NCBI RefSeq assembly: GCF_001865995.1
Contig: NZ_MLQQ01000042.1
Span: forward strand, 124,001-188,000
Length of the DNA: 64,000 nucleotides
From: Anaerobacillus arseniciselenatis
GTDB lineage: Bacteria; Bacillota; Bacilli; Bacillales; Anaerobacillaceae
Reading direction: 5' to 3'
Shown here in pieces: positions 7,678-16,882 of the stretch. A model generated the notes under the pieces. That model searched no databases, was not told the origin of the DNA, and worked only from the letters and a program-made list of their open reading frames with translations. Position numbers and translations under genes: made by a program. The number at the start of each line of letters is the position of its first letter. Within the stretch, counting starts at the first letter, position 1.

Positions 7678-8619
7678 ATGAGATTAGTATTTATGGGGAC
7701 GCCTGATTTTTCAGTTCCTGTCTTAAAACGTTTAATAGATGATGGATATGATATTGTTGGAGTTGTAACTCAACCAGATCGTCCGAAGGGGAGAAAAAAA
7801 CAATTAACTCCTCCACCGGTTAAAGTAGAGGCCCAAAAGCATAACTTAAAGGTAATTCAACCTGAAAAATTAAAACGACCTGATGACCTACAGCAAGTAC
7901 TAGATTTAAATGCAGATTTAATTGTTACTGCAGCGTTCGGGCAAATTTTGCCGAACGAACTTCTTGAAAAACCAAAATACGGTTGTATCAACGTACATGC
8001 CTCACTTTTACCTGAATATCGAGGCGGGGCACCTATTCATCAGGCGATCATTGATGGAAAAAAAGAAACAGGGATTACTATTATGTATATGGTTGAAAAG
8101 CTAGACGCTGGTGATATTCTTACACAAGCTAAAGTAGAAATCTTAGAGGAAGATCATGTCGGAAGCTTACATAATAAATTAAGTATCGTCGGAGCGGAAT
8201 TATTAGGCTACACGATCCCACAGTTGGTTGAAGGAAAACTGACACCGATCAAACAAGAGGAAGAAAAAGTAACATTTGCACCAAACATTAGTCGTGAAAA
8301 AGAAAAAATTGATTGGGCGCAAGCTGGGGAAGCTATATACAACCAAATTCGTGGACTTCACCCATGGCCTGTAGCATATACGACAATTGAAAACCAACCT
8401 TTAAAACTTTGGTGGTCCGAAAAAGTGAAAAAAATGCAAGATGCTGCCCCGGGAACGATTGTAGCTATTGATTCTGATGGGTTTGTAGTCAGTACTGGTG
8501 ACGAAACACATATTAAAGTGACCGAGCTTCAACCTTCAGGAAAAAAACGAATGACAGCAGAGCAATTTTTACGTGGTGCCGGTAGTGATTTAAGGGTAGG
8601 AACAATGTTAGGAGAATAA
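7678..8619 (+). CDS. fmt: Methionyl-tRNA formyltransferase
   Basis: Formylates Met-tRNAfMet with 10-formyl-THF for translation initiation. The 313-residue protein begins [16 protein letters not shown], with the catalytic region [20 protein letters not shown] (Asn and His) and, further on, [11 protein letters not shown] with the catalytic Asp. The C-terminal OB-like tRNA-binding domain begins near residue 205. Ribosome binding site AAAGAGGTG precedes the ATG. Three bases separate it from rsmB. Confidence 0.96.
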   Translation: MRLVFMGTPDFSVPVLKRLIDDGYDIVGVVTQPDRPKGRKKQLTPPPVKVEAQKHNLKVIQPEKLKRPDDLQQVLDLNADLIVTAAFGQILPNELLEKPKYGCINVHASLLPEYRGGAPIHQAIIDGKKETGITIMYMVEKLDAGDILTQAKVEILEEDHVGSLHNKLSIVGAELLGYTIPQLVEGKLTPIKQEEEKVTFAPNISREKEKIDWAQAGEAIYNQIRGLHPWPVAYTTIENQPLKLWWSEKVKKMQDAAPGTIVAIDSDGFVVSTGDETHIKVTELQPSGKKRMTAEQFLRGAGSDLRVGTMLGE

Positions 8620-8621
8620 TA

Positions 8622-9968
8622 ATGAAAAAAAAGAATGTTCGGGAAGTAGCATTAGACATTTTACTGCAAATTGAAAAAAATCAAGCGTATTCTAACCTTC
8701 TTTTAAACCAGACCATTAAACGAGAAAAGATAAATGAAAAAGATATCGGATTACTTACAGAAATTGTCTATGGTACGATTCAAAGAAAAAATACATTAGA
8801 TTATTATTTAAGTCAATTTGTAAAGATTAAGCTTAAAAAGTTGGACGACTGGGTTCTTGTATTGCTCCGTCTTTCTTTATATCAAATTATATATTTAGAT
8901 CGAGTTCCTGAACGAGCAGTCGTCCATGAAGCGGTTGAATTAGCCAAGAAAAAAGGCCATAAAGGAATATCGGCAATGGTTAATGGAACGTTAAGATCTC
9001 TTTTGAGACAAGGCGTTCCTTCCTTTAATAAAATTGAAGATCCGATTGAAAAGTTAGCTATCAGTTATAGTCATCCGATTTGGCTAACGAAACGATGGAT
9101 CGATCAATTTGGAGAAGATAAAACAAAAGCAGTCTGCGAAATTAATTGTACACCGCCGATGGTAACTGCTAGGGTAAATAAAATGAAGGTAAGAAATATC
9201 GATGAAGTAATTGAGAAGTTGGAAGGTGAAGGGGTCATCTGTGAAAGAGGAGACCTTTCAGATGATGCGATAAAGGTAATTAAAGGAACTCTCCCTAATA
9301 CAACAGCTTACAAAGAAGGGATGGTAACAATTCAGGATGAAAGCTCAATGTTAGTTGCTAGAGCTTTAGGGGCCATGCCGAAAATGAAAGTATTAGATAG
9401 TTGCGCTGCACCCGGTGGTAAAACAACCCATATTGCTGAACTGATGAATAATGAAGGGGAAATATGTGCTTTAGATCTTCATGAACATAAAGTGAAGCTT
9501 ATCGATGAACAAGCTTCAAGACTAAATCTGTCAATTATTCATACAAAAGCAACGGATAGTCGTAAAGCAAATGAAGTTTTTGAAAAAGAAAGTTTCGATT
9601 GTATTTTAGTAGATGCTCCATGTACGGGATTAGGTGTTATCCGAAGAAAGCCTGATATAAAGTGGCAAAAACAGGAGGCGGACATCGAGAGAATTACTTT
9701 AATTCAAAAAGACATTTTAAGTGCTGTGGCACCTTTATTGAAAAAAGGTGGAACGATCGTTTACAGTACATGTACGATTGATGATTTAGAAAACGAAGAA
9801 GTGGTCAAAAGTTTTCTTAATGAGCATAGTAATTTTGAGTTAGATGAAACTCTTAAAGAACGACTCCCTAAAAAGTTAGAAGGCCTCTATAACAAAGGAA
9901 TGGTAAAAATTTTACCATCAGATTTCAATACCGATGGCTTCTTTATTTCTAGTTTGAAAAAAATTTAA
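8622..9968 (+). CDS. rsmB: 16S rRNA (cytosine-967-C5)-methyltransferase RsmB
   Basis: A 448-residue SAM-dependent rRNA methyltransferase (Sun/YloM). The N-terminal ~140 residues form a NusB-like RNA-binding domain (VREVALDILLQIEKNQAYSN). The catalytic domain shows the SAM motif VLDSCAAPGGKTTHIAEL, then DAPCTGLGVIRRKPDIKW and the catalytic cysteine in VYSTCTI. Usual length. Directly follows fmt and precedes rlmN, the standard Bacillus order. Confidence 0.95.
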   Translation: MKKKNVREVALDILLQIEKNQAYSNLLLNQTIKREKINEKDIGLLTEIVYGTIQRKNTLDYYLSQFVKIKLKKLDDWVLVLLRLSLYQIIYLDRVPERAVVHEAVELAKKKGHKGISAMVNGTLRSLLRQGVPSFNKIEDPIEKLAISYSHPIWLTKRWIDQFGEDKTKAVCEINCTPPMVTARVNKMKVRNIDEVIEKLEGEGVICERGDLSDDAIKVIKGTLPNTTAYKEGMVTIQDESSMLVARALGAMPKMKVLDSCAAPGGKTTHIAELMNNEGEICALDLHEHKVKLIDEQASRLNLSIIHTKATDSRKANEVFEKESFDCILVDAPCTGLGVIRRKPDIKWQKQEADIERITLIQKDILSAVAPLLKKGGTIVYSTCTIDDLENEEVVKSFLNEHSNFELDETLKERLPKKLEGLYNKGMVKILPSDFNTDGFFISSLKKI

Positions 9969-9984
9969 AAAGGTGTGTCAATGA

Positions 9985-11058
9985 ATGATAGAAATGGAAA
10001 CGGATACGGAAAAAACATCGATTTTTAGTTTAGATTTTGCTACTTTAGAGGCTTGGTTAAAAGATCACAAAGAGCCAAAATTTCGTGCTGGACAAATCTT
10101 TGATTGGCTTTATAAAAAAAGAGTAACATCTTTTGAGGGAATGACAAACTTATCAAAGGATTTACGGGATAAGTTGGCGAATAACTTTAATTTAACAACG
10201 TTAAAAACGTTAACCAAACAAGAAGCGAAGGATGGGACGATTAAATTTTTATTTGAACTTCATGATGGCTACTCGATTGAAACGGTTGTTATGCGTCATG
10301 ATTACGGTAACAGTGTTTGTGTGACGACCCAAGTAGGCTGTCGTATTGGTTGTACTTTTTGCGCTTCAACGTTAGGAGGCTTAAAACGGAATTTACAAGC
10401 TGGGGAGATCGTTGCTCAAGTCCTAGAGGCCCAACGTTCTTTAGATGAAGTTGAAGAGCGTGTAAGTTCGGTTGTTGTTATGGGTATTGGTGAACCCTTT
10501 GATAATTATGACCCGTTAGTTGCCTTTTTAAAAACGATTAATCATGAAAAAGGGTTAAATATTGGGGCAAGACATATCACTGTTTCTACTAGTGGGATCA
10601 TTCCAAAAATTTATGATTTTGCGAATGAGAAATTACAAATCAATTTTGCTATATCGCTTCATGCTCCTACAGCTGAAATAAGGAGTAAGTTAATGCCGAT
10701 CAATAAAGCTCATTCAATAGAAAAACTTATGGATGCAGTTCGTTATTATATAGATAAAACAGGGCGTAGAATTACGTTTGAGTACGGTTTGTTTGGTGGA
10801 GTGAATGATCAGCGCGAACATGCGGAAGGACTTGCAAAGTTAATAAAAGGTATAAAATGTCATGTAAACTTAATTCCTGTTAACGATGTTTTAGAGAGAG
10901 ATTACGTGAGAACATCTAAAGAGGATATATATAAGTTTGAAAAAATATTAAAAGCTCATGGAGTCAATGTTACCATTCGTAGAGAACAAGGCCATGATAT
11001 TGATGCAGCGTGTGGTCAATTAAGAGCTAAGGAACGTAAAGACGAAACGAGGGGATAA
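9985..11058 (+). CDS. rlmN: 23S rRNA (adenine-2503-C2) / tRNA methyltransferase RlmN
   Basis: A radical SAM enzyme, 357 residues, that methylates C2 of A2503 in 23S rRNA and A37 in some tRNAs. The 4Fe-4S cysteine motif is visible as [15 protein letters not shown] (Cx3Cx2C). Also seen are the N-terminal [12 protein letters not shown] region, the SAM-binding [15 protein letters not shown], and the C-terminal catalytic cysteine in DAACGQLR. Two nearby in-frame ATGs exist (9985 and 9994); 9985 lies 9 bases from AGGTG. Another ATG at 9981 is out of frame. Confidence 0.95.
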   Translation: MIEMETDTEKTSIFSLDFATLEAWLKDHKEPKFRAGQIFDWLYKKRVTSFEGMTNLSKDLRDKLANNFNLTTLKTLTKQEAKDGTIKFLFELHDGYSIETVVMRHDYGNSVCVTTQVGCRIGCTFCASTLGGLKRNLQAGEIVAQVLEAQRSLDEVEERVSSVVVMGIGEPFDNYDPLVAFLKTINHEKGLNIGARHITVSTSGIIPKIYDFANEKLQINFAISLHAPTAEIRSKLMPINKAHSIEKLMDAVRYYIDKTGRRITFEYGLFGGVNDQREHAEGLAKLIKGIKCHVNLIPVNDVLERDYVRTSKEDIYKFEKILKAHGVNVTIRREQGHDIDAACGQLRAKERKDETRG

Positions 11059-11061
11059 TCG

Positions 11062-11832
11062 ATGGAAGTAGCATTTAAATCAGATGTAGGACAAATTAGG
11101 TCGCATAATGAGGATAATGGTGGTTTTATTCATAATAAGGAAGGTTTTGTGCTAGCTGTAGTTGCGGATGGCATGGGGGGGCATCAAGCTGGTGATGTAG
11201 CTAGCCAAATGACGATTGAAATATTATCAAATAAATGGCGAGAGACCGAAGCTTTATCAACACCGACGAGTATCGAGGCTTGGCTTAATGAGGCTGTGAA
11301 TGATGTAAATGCTCAAATATTCGAACATGCCAAAAATAATCCACAATGTCAAGGGATGGGAACTACGTTAGTAGCTGTTGTATGTACGAACCAATTTATT
11401 ACTTATGCCCATATTGGTGATAGTCGAGCGTACTTAATGAATGGTGAAACGTTTATCCAAAAAACGATAGATCATTCACTTGTGAATGAGCTAGTACGCT
11501 CTGGCCAAATTACTGAATTAGAAGCTGAAAACCACCCTCGTCGTAACGTGTTACTACGAGCGTTAGGAACTGAGGAAAAAGTAAAAATAGATATTGAGAC
11601 AATAAATTGGGATGAAGGAAGTTTTATACTACTATGTTCTGACGGGCTGTCAAATAAAGTAACTGATGAGGAAATGTTTCAAGTTATACAAAAAGAGGCT
11701 ACTAGCTTAGACGAAAAAGTGACAACATTAGTAACGATGGCAAACGAACGTGGTGGCGAGGATAATATTTCGATCGCCCTCGTTTATCATAACGGCTCTG
11801 AAACAAATGATGGTGATGTCGATGATAGGTAA
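11062..11832 (+). CDS. prpC: Ser/Thr protein phosphatase PrpC (PP2C family)
   Basis: A 256-residue PP2C-type metal-dependent phosphatase, partner of the kinase PrkC encoded next. Metal-binding aspartates are visible in VADGMGGHQAGD, GDSRAYL, CSDGLSN and GGEDNIS, the canonical motif order. The N-terminus has the usual TDxGxxRxxNED-like SDVGQIRSHNED. In Bacillus it dephosphorylates PrkC and its targets. It starts three bases after rlmN ends and its last 11 bases overlap prkC, so the two are translated together. Confidence 0.96.
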   Translation: MEVAFKSDVGQIRSHNEDNGGFIHNKEGFVLAVVADGMGGHQAGDVASQMTIEILSNKWRETEALSTPTSIEAWLNEAVNDVNAQIFEHAKNNPQCQGMGTTLVAVVCTNQFITYAHIGDSRAYLMNGETFIQKTIDHSLVNELVRSGQITELEAENHPRRNVLLRALGTEEKVKIDIETINWDEGSFILLCSDGLSNKVTDEEMFQVIQKEATSLDEKVTTLVTMANERGGEDNISIALVYHNGSETNDGDVDDR

Positions 11833-13813
11833 AAGAATTAATGACCGTTATCAAATTTTAGAAACGATTGGTGGCGGAGGGATGGCTAACGTGTACAAAG
11901 CACATGACGTCATCTTGAACCGGAATGTAGCTGTAAAAGTTTTGCGACCGCAATTTTCAGATGATGAAGAATTTATACGAAGGTTTAGACGAGAAGCTCA
12001 AGCGGCTACTAGTTTATCGCATCCGAATGTTGTTAGTATTTATGATGTTGGTGAAGAAGATGATTTGTATTATATTGTGATGGAATATGTAGAGGGTTTA
12101 ACGTTAAAACAAATGATCCAACAACGTGGGGCCTTACCTATTGAGGAAACTGTAAATATTATGTTACAAATTTCATCTGCGATTGCTCATGCCCACTTAA
12201 ACCACATTGTACATCGAGATATTAAACCACATAATATTTTAATTAGTGAAAAAGGGGAAGCGAAAGTTACTGACTTTGGAATTGCTAGAGCAATGACTTC
12301 TGCAACGATTACACATACGAACTCAGTAATGGGCTCTGTACATTATTTATCACCAGAGCAAGCCCGCGGAGGGATGGTGAATGAAAAATCGGATATCTAC
12401 TCATTAGGGGTTGTTTTATATGAAATGGTTACCGGGAGTGTGCCATTTTCAGGTGATACGGCAGTGTCGATCGCTATTAAGCATCTACAAACGGAAGTTC
12501 CTTCACCAAGAAGAATTAATCCAGCTTTACCGCAAAGCATTGAAAATATTATTTTAAAATCAACGGCAAAAGATCCTTTTCATCGTTACAGTAGTGTAAC
12601 AAAGATGGAAGAAGATATAGATACGGCTTTAGAGCCGCATCGGTTTAATGAGAAAAAGTTTGTTGTTCCGACGGATGACGAAGATGCTACGAAAGCGATT
12701 CCGATCATTAAAGAAAATCATTTTATGGATGAAGATCAAACAAAAATAGTCAAGCCTTATAATGTGAGTGAACCTGAAAATAATAAACATGAAATTAAGA
12801 AAAAAAGAAAATGGGTACCAATTATACTTATCACTTTTCTTTTAGTCATCGGATCAATCGTTGCAGCTTTTTCAATTGTTCCTAGACTTCTTCATGTTGA
12901 TGAAGTAACAATACCAGACGATTTAATCGAAATGGAGTATGAAGAAGCATTTCAAGAGCTCACCTCTTTAGGGTTAGTTGTTGAAAGAGAAAATAAGCCT
13001 CATGATGAGATAGAGGAAGGGCGTGTTGTAAGGCATACCCCAGGTGGAGGGAGAGTCGTAAAAGTTGGAAGCGAGGTCACTCTAGTTGTTAGTGAAGGTA
13101 AAGAAAGAATAGAGATGATCGATGTTACGATGATTGATAAAGACTTAGCGATGAGAAGGTTACTTGAGCAAGGTTTTAAAGAAGAAAATATCATTAAAAA
13201 CGATGAAGAAACCGATGAATATGATGTGAATACGGTATTCAATCAAATTCCCCGAGTTGATTCACTAGTTATTCCAGATGAAACAACGGTTATCCTCACG
13301 TATAGTGTTGCAGAAAAAGTTAGATTAGATAATTTACAAGGTGATACGCTAGAAGAAGTTTTAGCTTATTTACAAAGCCAAGGTTTATCTGCTGATACTA
13401 CGGAGGAACGTTACTCTGAACGTTTCCCTAAAGGTACAGTAATAGACCAATCCCCAGATAGAGGCACTTATGTAGAGAAAGGCACCGTTGTAGAGCTCGT
13501 TTTTTCTTTAGGACCAGAACCTGAACCTGAACCTGAGCCGATAAGTACAATAATGGAAGTGTCCGTCGATGTATCTGAGGCTGACCAACTTGTCGGAAAT
13601 GTTTATTACGTGACGATTACTTACAACGATTCAACGACAGACGGTCATGTTAACTCTAAGTATGTTGATGAACCTATTAGTGAATTAACAACGTTTGAAA
13701 TTCCTGTAACGATTAACCCTGATGAAGTGGCAGAAGCCATTGTTTATATAAGAGGTGAAGATGAATACACAACTTACGTGTTAACATATGAAGAAGCCAT
13801 TAAGGAGGATTAA
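11822..13813 (+). CDS. prkC: Ser/Thr protein kinase PrkC with extracellular PASTA domains
   Basis: A Hanks-type membrane kinase of 663 residues that senses muropeptides and controls germination from dormancy and wall metabolism in B. subtilis. Kinase domain about residues 10-270: GGGGMANVY glycine loop, catalytic VHRDIKPHN, DFGIA, and APE-like LSPEQARGG. One transmembrane helix near 330-352 (VPIILITFLLVIGSIVAAF). Then three PASTA repeats, an EPEPEPEP linker and a C-terminal beta-rich domain. The frame extends upstream to 11750 inside prpC, but MIGKRINDRYQIL at 11822 matches the family start. The first PASTA repeat is rather divergent. Confidence 0.95.
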   Translation: MIGKRINDRYQILETIGGGGMANVYKAHDVILNRNVAVKVLRPQFSDDEEFIRRFRREAQAATSLSHPNVVSIYDVGEEDDLYYIVMEYVEGLTLKQMIQQRGALPIEETVNIMLQISSAIAHAHLNHIVHRDIKPHNILISEKGEAKVTDFGIARAMTSATITHTNSVMGSVHYLSPEQARGGMVNEKSDIYSLGVVLYEMVTGSVPFSGDTAVSIAIKHLQTEVPSPRRINPALPQSIENIILKSTAKDPFHRYSSVTKMEEDIDTALEPHRFNEKKFVVPTDDEDATKAIPIIKENHFMDEDQTKIVKPYNVSEPENNKHEIKKKRKWVPIILITFLLVIGSIVAAFSIVPRLLHVDEVTIPDDLIEMEYEEAFQELTSLGLVVERENKPHDEIEEGRVVRHTPGGGRVVKVGSEVTLVVSEGKERIEMIDVTMIDKDLAMRRLLEQGFKEENIIKNDEETDEYDVNTVFNQIPRVDSLVIPDETTVILTYSVAEKVRLDNLQGDTLEEVLAYLQSQGLSADTTEERYSERFPKGTVIDQSPDRGTYVEKGTVVELVFSLGPEPEPEPEPISTIMEVSVDVSEADQLVGNVYYVTITYNDSTTDGHVNSKYVDEPISELTTFEIPVTINPDEVAEAIVYIRGEDEYTTYVLTYEEAIKED

Positions 13814-14695
13814 ATGCCTGAAGGAAAGATTATTAAAGCGCTAAGTGGGTTTTATTACGTTGAAAACAATGGTGAAATATTTCAATGTAGAGCTAGAGGA
13901 AACTTTCGAAAAAAGAAGATCACCCCTTTAGTAGGTGATATTGTCAAATTTGATGCCGAAAACAATACTGACGGGTACATTTTAGCATTAAAAGGACGTC
14001 ATAATGAATTAGTGCGCCCCCCGATTGCCAATGTAGAACAAGCCATTTTAGTATTTTCGGCAATGGAGCCTAAATTTAGTACGCATCTATTAAATCGTTT
14101 TTTAGTCCATATTGAAGCAAATGATATTGAGCCAATTATATGTGTAAGTAAGATTGATTTACTAAAAAGTGAAGAACGGTCACGAATTGACCAGTATATC
14201 TCTGATTATCAACAGTTAGGATATACGGTGCTTCAAACTTCGATTTTTATTGAAGATTTAATTGAAGAAGTGAGGCCTTGGTTGAATGAAAAGACAAGTG
14301 TTTTTGCAGGGCAATCAGGTGTTGGTAAGTCGTCGTTACTAAATGCATTAAAGCCTGAGTTGAATTTGGAAACGAAAAAAATTTCTACGCATTTAGGTAG
14401 GGGAAAGCATACGACAAGGCATGTTGAACTTATTCCGATCGGCACCGGATTAGTAGCGGATACACCTGGTTTTAGTTCATTAGATTTTACAAATATAGAA
14501 GTAGAAACACTTTCTGACTCCTTTCCAGAAATGAGAGAACTGGCATCGCTTTGTAAGTTTAGAGGTTGTACGCATTCTTCGGAACCTCAATGTGCAGTGA
14601 AGCAATCGGTAGAAAAAGGCGAAATCACTGATTATCGCTATAAAGATTATTTAAGTTTTTTAGAAGAGATTAAACAACAAATTCGGAGGTACTAA
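13814..14695 (+). CDS. rsgA: Ribosome small subunit-dependent GTPase RsgA (CpgA)
   Basis: A circularly permuted GTPase of 293 residues that assists late 30S maturation. The order is OB fold, then G4 (VSKIDLL), G1 (AGQSGVGKSSLLNAL), G3 (ADTPGF), and a C-terminal zinc-binding domain with CKFRGCTHSSEPQCAV (Cys, Cys, His, Cys). It begins directly after the prkC stop, with AAGGAGG inside the end of prkC. In B. subtilis CpgA is a PrkC substrate and belongs to the same operon. Confidence 0.96.
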   Translation: MPEGKIIKALSGFYYVENNGEIFQCRARGNFRKKKITPLVGDIVKFDAENNTDGYILALKGRHNELVRPPIANVEQAILVFSAMEPKFSTHLLNRFLVHIEANDIEPIICVSKIDLLKSEERSRIDQYISDYQQLGYTVLQTSIFIEDLIEEVRPWLNEKTSVFAGQSGVGKSSLLNALKPELNLETKKISTHLGRGKHTTRHVELIPIGTGLVADTPGFSSLDFTNIEVETLSDSFPEMRELASLCKFRGCTHSSEPQCAVKQSVEKGEITDYRYKDYLSFLEEIKQQIRRY

Positions 14696-14696
14696 A

Positions 14697-15341
14697 ATGA
14701 TAAAGATCGCACCGTCAATTCTGTCTGCGGATTTTTCAAAGCTTGGAGAAGAAATTAAAGATGTTGAAAGGGGAGGAGCAGATTATATCCATGTAGATGT
14801 AATGGATGGTCATTTTGTGCCGAATATTACGATTGGTCCATTAATTGTTGAGGCGATACGTCCGGTTACTACGTTACCGTTAGATGTTCATTTAATGATT
14901 GAAAATCCTGATCAGTACATTCCTCAATTTGCGAGTGCTGGTGCTGATATAATTACAGTCCATGTTGAAGCTTGTCCCCATCTTCATCGAACGATTCAAT
15001 TAATTAAAGAAAATGGTGCTAAAGCAGGTGTTGTTTTAAACCCTGCAACACCTGTAGATACTATTCAACATATTATAGAAGATCTCGATATGGTGTTACT
15101 TATGACGGTAAATCCAGGATTTGGTGGGCAAAAGTTTATTAAACAAGTACTACCAAAGATTTATGCAGTGAGTGAGATGGCTAAGTCGAAAAATTTATCA
15201 ATTGAAATTGAGGTAGATGGTGGCGTGAATAAAGAGACGGCGAAATTGTGTATCGAAGCAGGAGCAAATGTTTTAGTGGCTGGTTCCGCGGTTTATAATG
15301 AATCAGATCGTGCTCAGGCGATAAAAGCGATTAGAGGTTAA
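14697..15341 (+). CDS. rpe: Ribulose-phosphate 3-epimerase
   Basis: A TIM-barrel enzyme of 214 residues interconverting ribulose-5-phosphate and xylulose-5-phosphate in the pentose phosphate pathway. Diagnostic motifs are present: IAPSILSADF, VMDGHFVPNITIG, HLMIENP, LMTVNPGFGGQKF and the catalytic VDGGVN. The start lies one base after the rsgA stop, with CGGAGG upstream. In B. subtilis thiN follows rpe; it is absent here. Confidence 0.96.
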   Translation: MIKIAPSILSADFSKLGEEIKDVERGGADYIHVDVMDGHFVPNITIGPLIVEAIRPVTTLPLDVHLMIENPDQYIPQFASAGADIITVHVEACPHLHRTIQLIKENGAKAGVVLNPATPVDTIQHIIEDLDMVLLMTVNPGFGGQKFIKQVLPKIYAVSEMAKSKNLSIEIEVDGGVNKETAKLCIEAGANVLVAGSAVYNESDRAQAIKAIRG

Positions 15342-15437
15342 TTTTAGCTTGTATTTTTTCATATACAAGTACTTAATGATTACTCCTCGGCATATGAATG
15401 GTGGTAGAGAAGTACGGTTAGACAAACTATGAACTAT

Positions 15438-15553
15438 AAATGAATAAAAGGTAAAGGCGAAAATTTCACTAAAAAAAATAGGTACTATTTCTAAAAAGGT
15501 GAATATACTTATAATAACTGAGGACTTTTATTCTTTATTCATTTGGTAGTACC
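15438..15553 (+). other. Possible pseudoknot-forming leader before spoVM
   Basis: Two inverted-repeat pairs interleave: AAATGAATAAA (15438-15448) with TTTATTCATTT (15534-15544), and GGTACTA (15481-15487) with TAGTACC (15547-15553). The order a-b-a'-b' is that of an H-type pseudoknot. The second pair ends 36 bases before the spoVM start. Structure is inferred from base pairing only; the sequence is AT-rich, so the first pair could be chance. Confidence 0.3.
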
Positions 15554-15588
15554 GTTAACGACGAATCCCATGTTGAGGAGGGAGATTT

Positions 15589-15669
15589 ATGAAATTTTAT
15601 ACGATTAAGTTACCCAAGTTTTTAGGTGGATTTGTAAGGGCGATTTTAAATTCATTTAAAAAAGGTTAA
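15589..15669 (+). CDS. spoVM: Stage V sporulation protein SpoVM
   Basis: A 26-residue amphipathic peptide, MKFYTIKLPKFLGGFVRAI at the N-terminus, closely matching B. subtilis SpoVM (MKFYTIKLPKFLGGIVRAM). SpoVM recognises the convex forespore outer membrane and recruits SpoIVA to build the spore coat base and permit cortex synthesis. The key proline (Pro9) and hydrophobic helix are present. A strong ribosome binding site GAGGAGGGAG lies 5 to 15 bases upstream. The gene is too short for usual ORF finders. Its position between rpe and rpmB is conserved; expression in the mother cell under sigma-E is known in B. subtilis, but I could not identify a confident sigma-E promoter. Confidence 0.96.
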   Translation: MKFYTIKLPKFLGGFVRAILNSFKKG

Positions 15670-15673
15670 ACAC

Positions 15674-15701
15674 AAAAAAGCACCGCTATGGGTGCTTTTT
15701 T
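15674..15701. terminator. Bidirectional terminator between spoVM and rpmB
   Basis: AAAAAAGCACC pairs perfectly with GGTGCTTTTTT around a 6-base loop. A-run on one side and T-run on the other allow it to serve both converging genes. Confidence 0.92.
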
Positions 15702-15743
15702 GTTGCGCTATGGAAAATAGTAAACTTATTAGTTTTATCTAAA

Positions 15744-15932
15744 TTATACGCGCTCAACTTTTCCAGATTTTAAAGCTCTAGCAGAAACGTACACACGTTT
15801 AGGCTTTCCATCTACCATAATACGAACTTTTTGTACGTTCGCACCCCACTTACGCTTCGTTTTGTTCAATGCGTGTGAGCGTTTGTTTCCAGTACGAGCT
15901 TTTCTTCCCGTAATTACACATTTACGTGCCAT
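15744..15932 (-). CDS. rpmB: 50S ribosomal protein L28
   Basis: A 62-residue ribosomal protein starting [20 protein letters not shown] and ending [14 protein letters not shown], nearly identical in pattern to Bacillus L28. The reading frame extends 11 codons further upstream, but AAGGAGGTG (complement of 15938-15946) sets the start at 15932. It is the only clearly supported gene on the minus strand other than the yfkK-like gene. Convergent to spoVM, and read away from yloU, as in B. subtilis. Only one cysteine is present, so this is the zinc-free form. Confidence 0.97.
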   Translation of the reverse strand: MARKCVITGRKARTGNKRSHALNKTKRKWGANVQKVRIMVDGKPKRVYVSARALKSGKVERV

Positions 15933-16064
15933 GATTGCACCTCCTTGTAAACCATGAGATGACACTCAAATTCATCTTATAAATACTTGCTAATATTAGC
16001 ATAGTAAAAAAAAGAATGCAAGAGGTTTTAAAATAATTATCAAGGAGAGATACTTGACACCTTT

Positions 16065-16091
16065 ATAATTAAGATAATTAAGATAATTAAG
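16065..16091. repeat. Three perfect tandem copies of a 9-base unit
   Basis: ATAATTAAG occurs three times without interruption at 16065-16073, 16074-16082 and 16083-16091. A perfect TTGACA lies just before it (16054-16059), so the repeat occupies the region where a -10 box would be expected. GATAAT is created at each junction. Confidence 0.8.
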
Positions 16092-16137
16092 TAAATGTTT
16101 TAGGTATGATAGGATATATTAATAATAGGTGTAATGT

Positions 16138-16362
16138 TGGTTAGTTGGTTAGTTGAAAGTTGGAAAGGTAAGTACTACTGGACTTTTACATAATAGTTGG
16201 TGACGGCTGGCATGCTACCATGGGGGATCAAAAAAGGCGAATGATTTCGTGAACGAGCCTCTGAGATTCGAAAGAAGGTCACAGCGAAGTGAAGGAAATC
16301 ATTCGCCTTTTCCACATTAGATGGTGGCGGTTGGCATGCTGGCTTTTTGTATGAAAAAGAAC
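16138..16362. repeat. Dispersed hairpin repeat family 1, copy B
   Basis: Left part GGTTAGTTGGTTAGTTGAAAGTTGG, then TTGGTGACGGCTGGCATG, then the hairpin: AAAAGGCGAATGATTTC (16232-16248) and GAAATCATTCGCCTTTT (16295-16311) pair perfectly over 17 bases. Right flank TTAGATGGTGGCGGTTGGCATG and TTTTTGTATGAAAAA. It sits between rpmB and yloU. A minus-strand reading frame across it is a by-product of the repeat. Confidence 0.82.
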
Positions 16363-16495
16363 AAATGATTGTCATATTAACATTTATGCGAATTGTCTTA
16401 TTGTTAACGAATTAAACAAGTTTCTTTTAAAATTTGGTTGATTATAGTAAAATGTGATTAGCCATGAAGATACAATCTAAAGGGGGATTTCGATC

Positions 16496-16858
16496 ATGTC
16501 AATTAAGATGAAAACACAATTAGGTGTAATTGATGTTTCAAAAGAAGTTGTAGCCGTTATTGCCGGTGGTGCTGCTATAGACTGTTACGGGATTGTAGGC
16601 ATGGCATCCCAAAAGCAATTAAAAGATGGACTTACTGATTTGTTAAAAAAGGAAAACTTTACAAGGGGCGTTATCATTCGTGAAGAAGAGGAAGAAATTC
16701 ATATTGATATGTATATCATCGTAAGCTACGGAACTAAAATCTCTGAAGTAGCGCATAACGTCCAAACAAAAGTAAAATATCAGCTAGAACAAATGTTAGG
16801 AATAACTGTTGATTCAGTGAATATTTTCGTTCAAGGAGTCAAAGTGACAAACCTATAG
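16496..16858 (+). CDS. yloU: Asp23/YloU family (alkaline shock-like) protein
   Basis: A 120-residue protein of the Asp23/Gls24 family (DUF322): MSIKMKTQLGVIDVSKEVVAVIAG, then CYGIVGMAS, and C-terminal VNIFVQGVKV. Members associate with the membrane indirectly and are linked to envelope or alkaline stress in Gram-positive bacteria; the exact role of YloU is unknown. AAGGGGG lies at good distance from the ATG. Twenty-four bases separate it from fakA, the conserved partner. Confidence 0.94.
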   Translation: MSIKMKTQLGVIDVSKEVVAVIAGGAAIDCYGIVGMASQKQLKDGLTDLLKKENFTRGVIIREEEEEIHIDMYIIVSYGTKISEVAHNVQTKVKYQLEQMLGITVDSVNIFVQGVKVTNL

Positions 16859-16882
16859 AGTGCGTTTAAAGGAGGAGCATTA

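Noticed and set aside
16065-16091. Tandem 9-mers as a CRISPR array
   Set aside because: Units are too short, have no spacers, and no cas genes are in the window.
16175-16375. Minus-strand reading frame of 66 codons, sharing the peptide ANDFLHFAVTF with another frame at 44548-44736
   Set aside because: Both frames lie on copies B and E of repeat family 1. The shared peptide is the translation of the conserved hairpin; there is no ribosome binding site and the other copies have broken frames.
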